Assembly (NCBI GenBank): GCA_030706635.1
Contig: JAUZOD010000010.1
Span: forward strand, 37,208-101,207
DNA: 64,000 nucleotides
From: Bacteroidota bacterium
GTDB taxonomy: Bacteria > Bacteroidota > Bacteroidia > Chitinophagales > Chitinophagaceae
Direction: 5' to 3'
A model generated the notes under the pieces. The model was given only the letters and a program-made list of their open reading frames with translations. It had not been told where the DNA came from and did not search any database. Each line of letters opens with the position of its first letter. Positions within the stretch are counted from its first letter, which is position 1. The position numbers were made by a program, and so were the translations under genes. This document shows, one piece after another, positions 63,628 through 64,000 of this stretch.

Positions 63628-63671
63628 TGTTTCAGTAATGTTTCAGCGGACTCCAAAATGTTTCAGTAATG
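63628..63671. repeat. Direct repeat next to recombinase start
   Basis: TGTTTCAGTAATG occurs at 63628-63640 and again at 63659-63671; the second copy contains the ATG of the recombinase gene. A third partial copy, ATGTTTCAG, lies at 63638-63647. Such repeats near an integrase start can be arm-type binding sites, or part of the attachment region. Confidence 0.6.
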
Positions 63672-64000
63672 GGAAGCCAGGCCAGTATTAAGTTTTACTT
63701 GTTTGAGGGCGGTAAACCCAATGGTGTATTGCCGATTTATATGCGGATAACTTATGCCCGTAAAAAAGCAGAGCTCCATACTGGTTTTACCTGCACAAAA
63801 AAGGAATGGAACCAGGCTAATCAAAACACCCGGACCAGTACCACAGTAAATAAAAAACTGAGTGATAAAAAAGCGGCGGTCTATTCCTTTCTGGAAGATC
63901 TGGAAAAGGAAAACAAACCCATATCGGCTGCAATTCTAAAAGATCTGCTCACCGGGAAAACCCGCGTCAAGACCAGGATCCTGGAATACCTGGAAAACTA
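63669..64000 (+). CDS. Tyrosine recombinase/integrase N-terminus, partial
   Basis: The first 110 codons of a site-specific recombinase cut by the window edge. MGSQASIKFYLFEGGKPNGV and RITYARKKAELHTGFTCTKKEWNQ are typical of the arm-binding N-terminal domain of CTnDOT-like and phage integrases of Bacteroidota; the stretch KKAAVYSFLEDLEKENKPI leads to the core-binding region. The catalytic domain lies outside the window. It begins 140 bp after tRNA-Asp and points away from it, which is the usual arrangement of an element integrated at a tRNA 3' end. Confidence 0.85.
   Translation, partial: MGSQASIKFYLFEGGKPNGVLPIYMRITYARKKAELHTGFTCTKKEWNQANQNTRTSTTVNKKLSDKKAAVYSFLEDLEKENKPISAAILKDLLTGKTRVKTRILEYLEN

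Overview
The window is a chromosomal segment of a Bacteroidota bacterium, most likely from the Chitinophagaceae or a nearby family. This rests on a large secreted subtilase ending in a type IX secretion (T9SS) sorting domain, a TamB plus lipoprotein-TamL pair, large orphan MacB/FtsX-type permeases, a CTnDOT-like recombinase N-terminus, scarce Shine-Dalgarno sequences and several TAnnTTTG promoter motifs. No comparison could be run, so the family assignment is inference.

Layout. 1-8390: signalling genes (a CHASE3 sensor cut by the window edge, two sensors with N-terminal receivers, DNA topoisomerase IB) and a compact minus-strand unit rpoN > NtrC-type activator > histidine kinase. 8561-10848: an MlaE-MlaF-MlaD lipid transporter. 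11047-14293: small stress/envelope genes (YtxH, holin-like membrane protein, Lmo0937-type peptide), a lone receiver and Ku. 14296-23031: a 2911-residue cyclic beta-glucan synthase-like protein, followed by YihY/BrkB, a flavin-barrel protein and an AsmA-like protein. 26646-28656: a broken Crp/Fnr remnant and a GH9 glycosidase. 28704-41428: tamL/tamB, an AI-2E-type exporter, transketolase and an unclassified outer-membrane protein. 41673-46982: the secreted subtilase. 47035-50191: DUF177, rpmF, plsX, RNase P RNA (minus strand) and a DUF2027-Smr protein. 50499-57893: three tandem MacB/FtsX-type permeases. 58004-63193: an amino-acid permease, an MFS exporter, dapA and accA. 63455-64000: tRNA-Asp and the start of a tyrosine recombinase, which looks like the left edge of an integrated element.

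The least explained content is a set of intergenic repeats built from 7-8 nt units. Five copies of an AATGTGNN octamer array are arranged as long inverted repeats. Four of them lie in every gap around the three tandem permeases and one lies after topoisomerase IB. Unrelated units with the same short period (TTGACGG, GTCCATT, ATTTGAAA) fill other gaps. Several arms end within a few bases of a start codon, a stop codon or a promoter motif.

Most of the rest is housekeeping and envelope biology: outer-membrane lipid transport and assembly, glucan synthesis, fatty-acid and lysine pathway steps, RNA processing, and a probable general-stress group (Ku, YtxH, Lmo0937, topoisomerase IB, YihY). No CRISPR array, complete insertion sequence, rRNA or biosynthetic cluster was seen.
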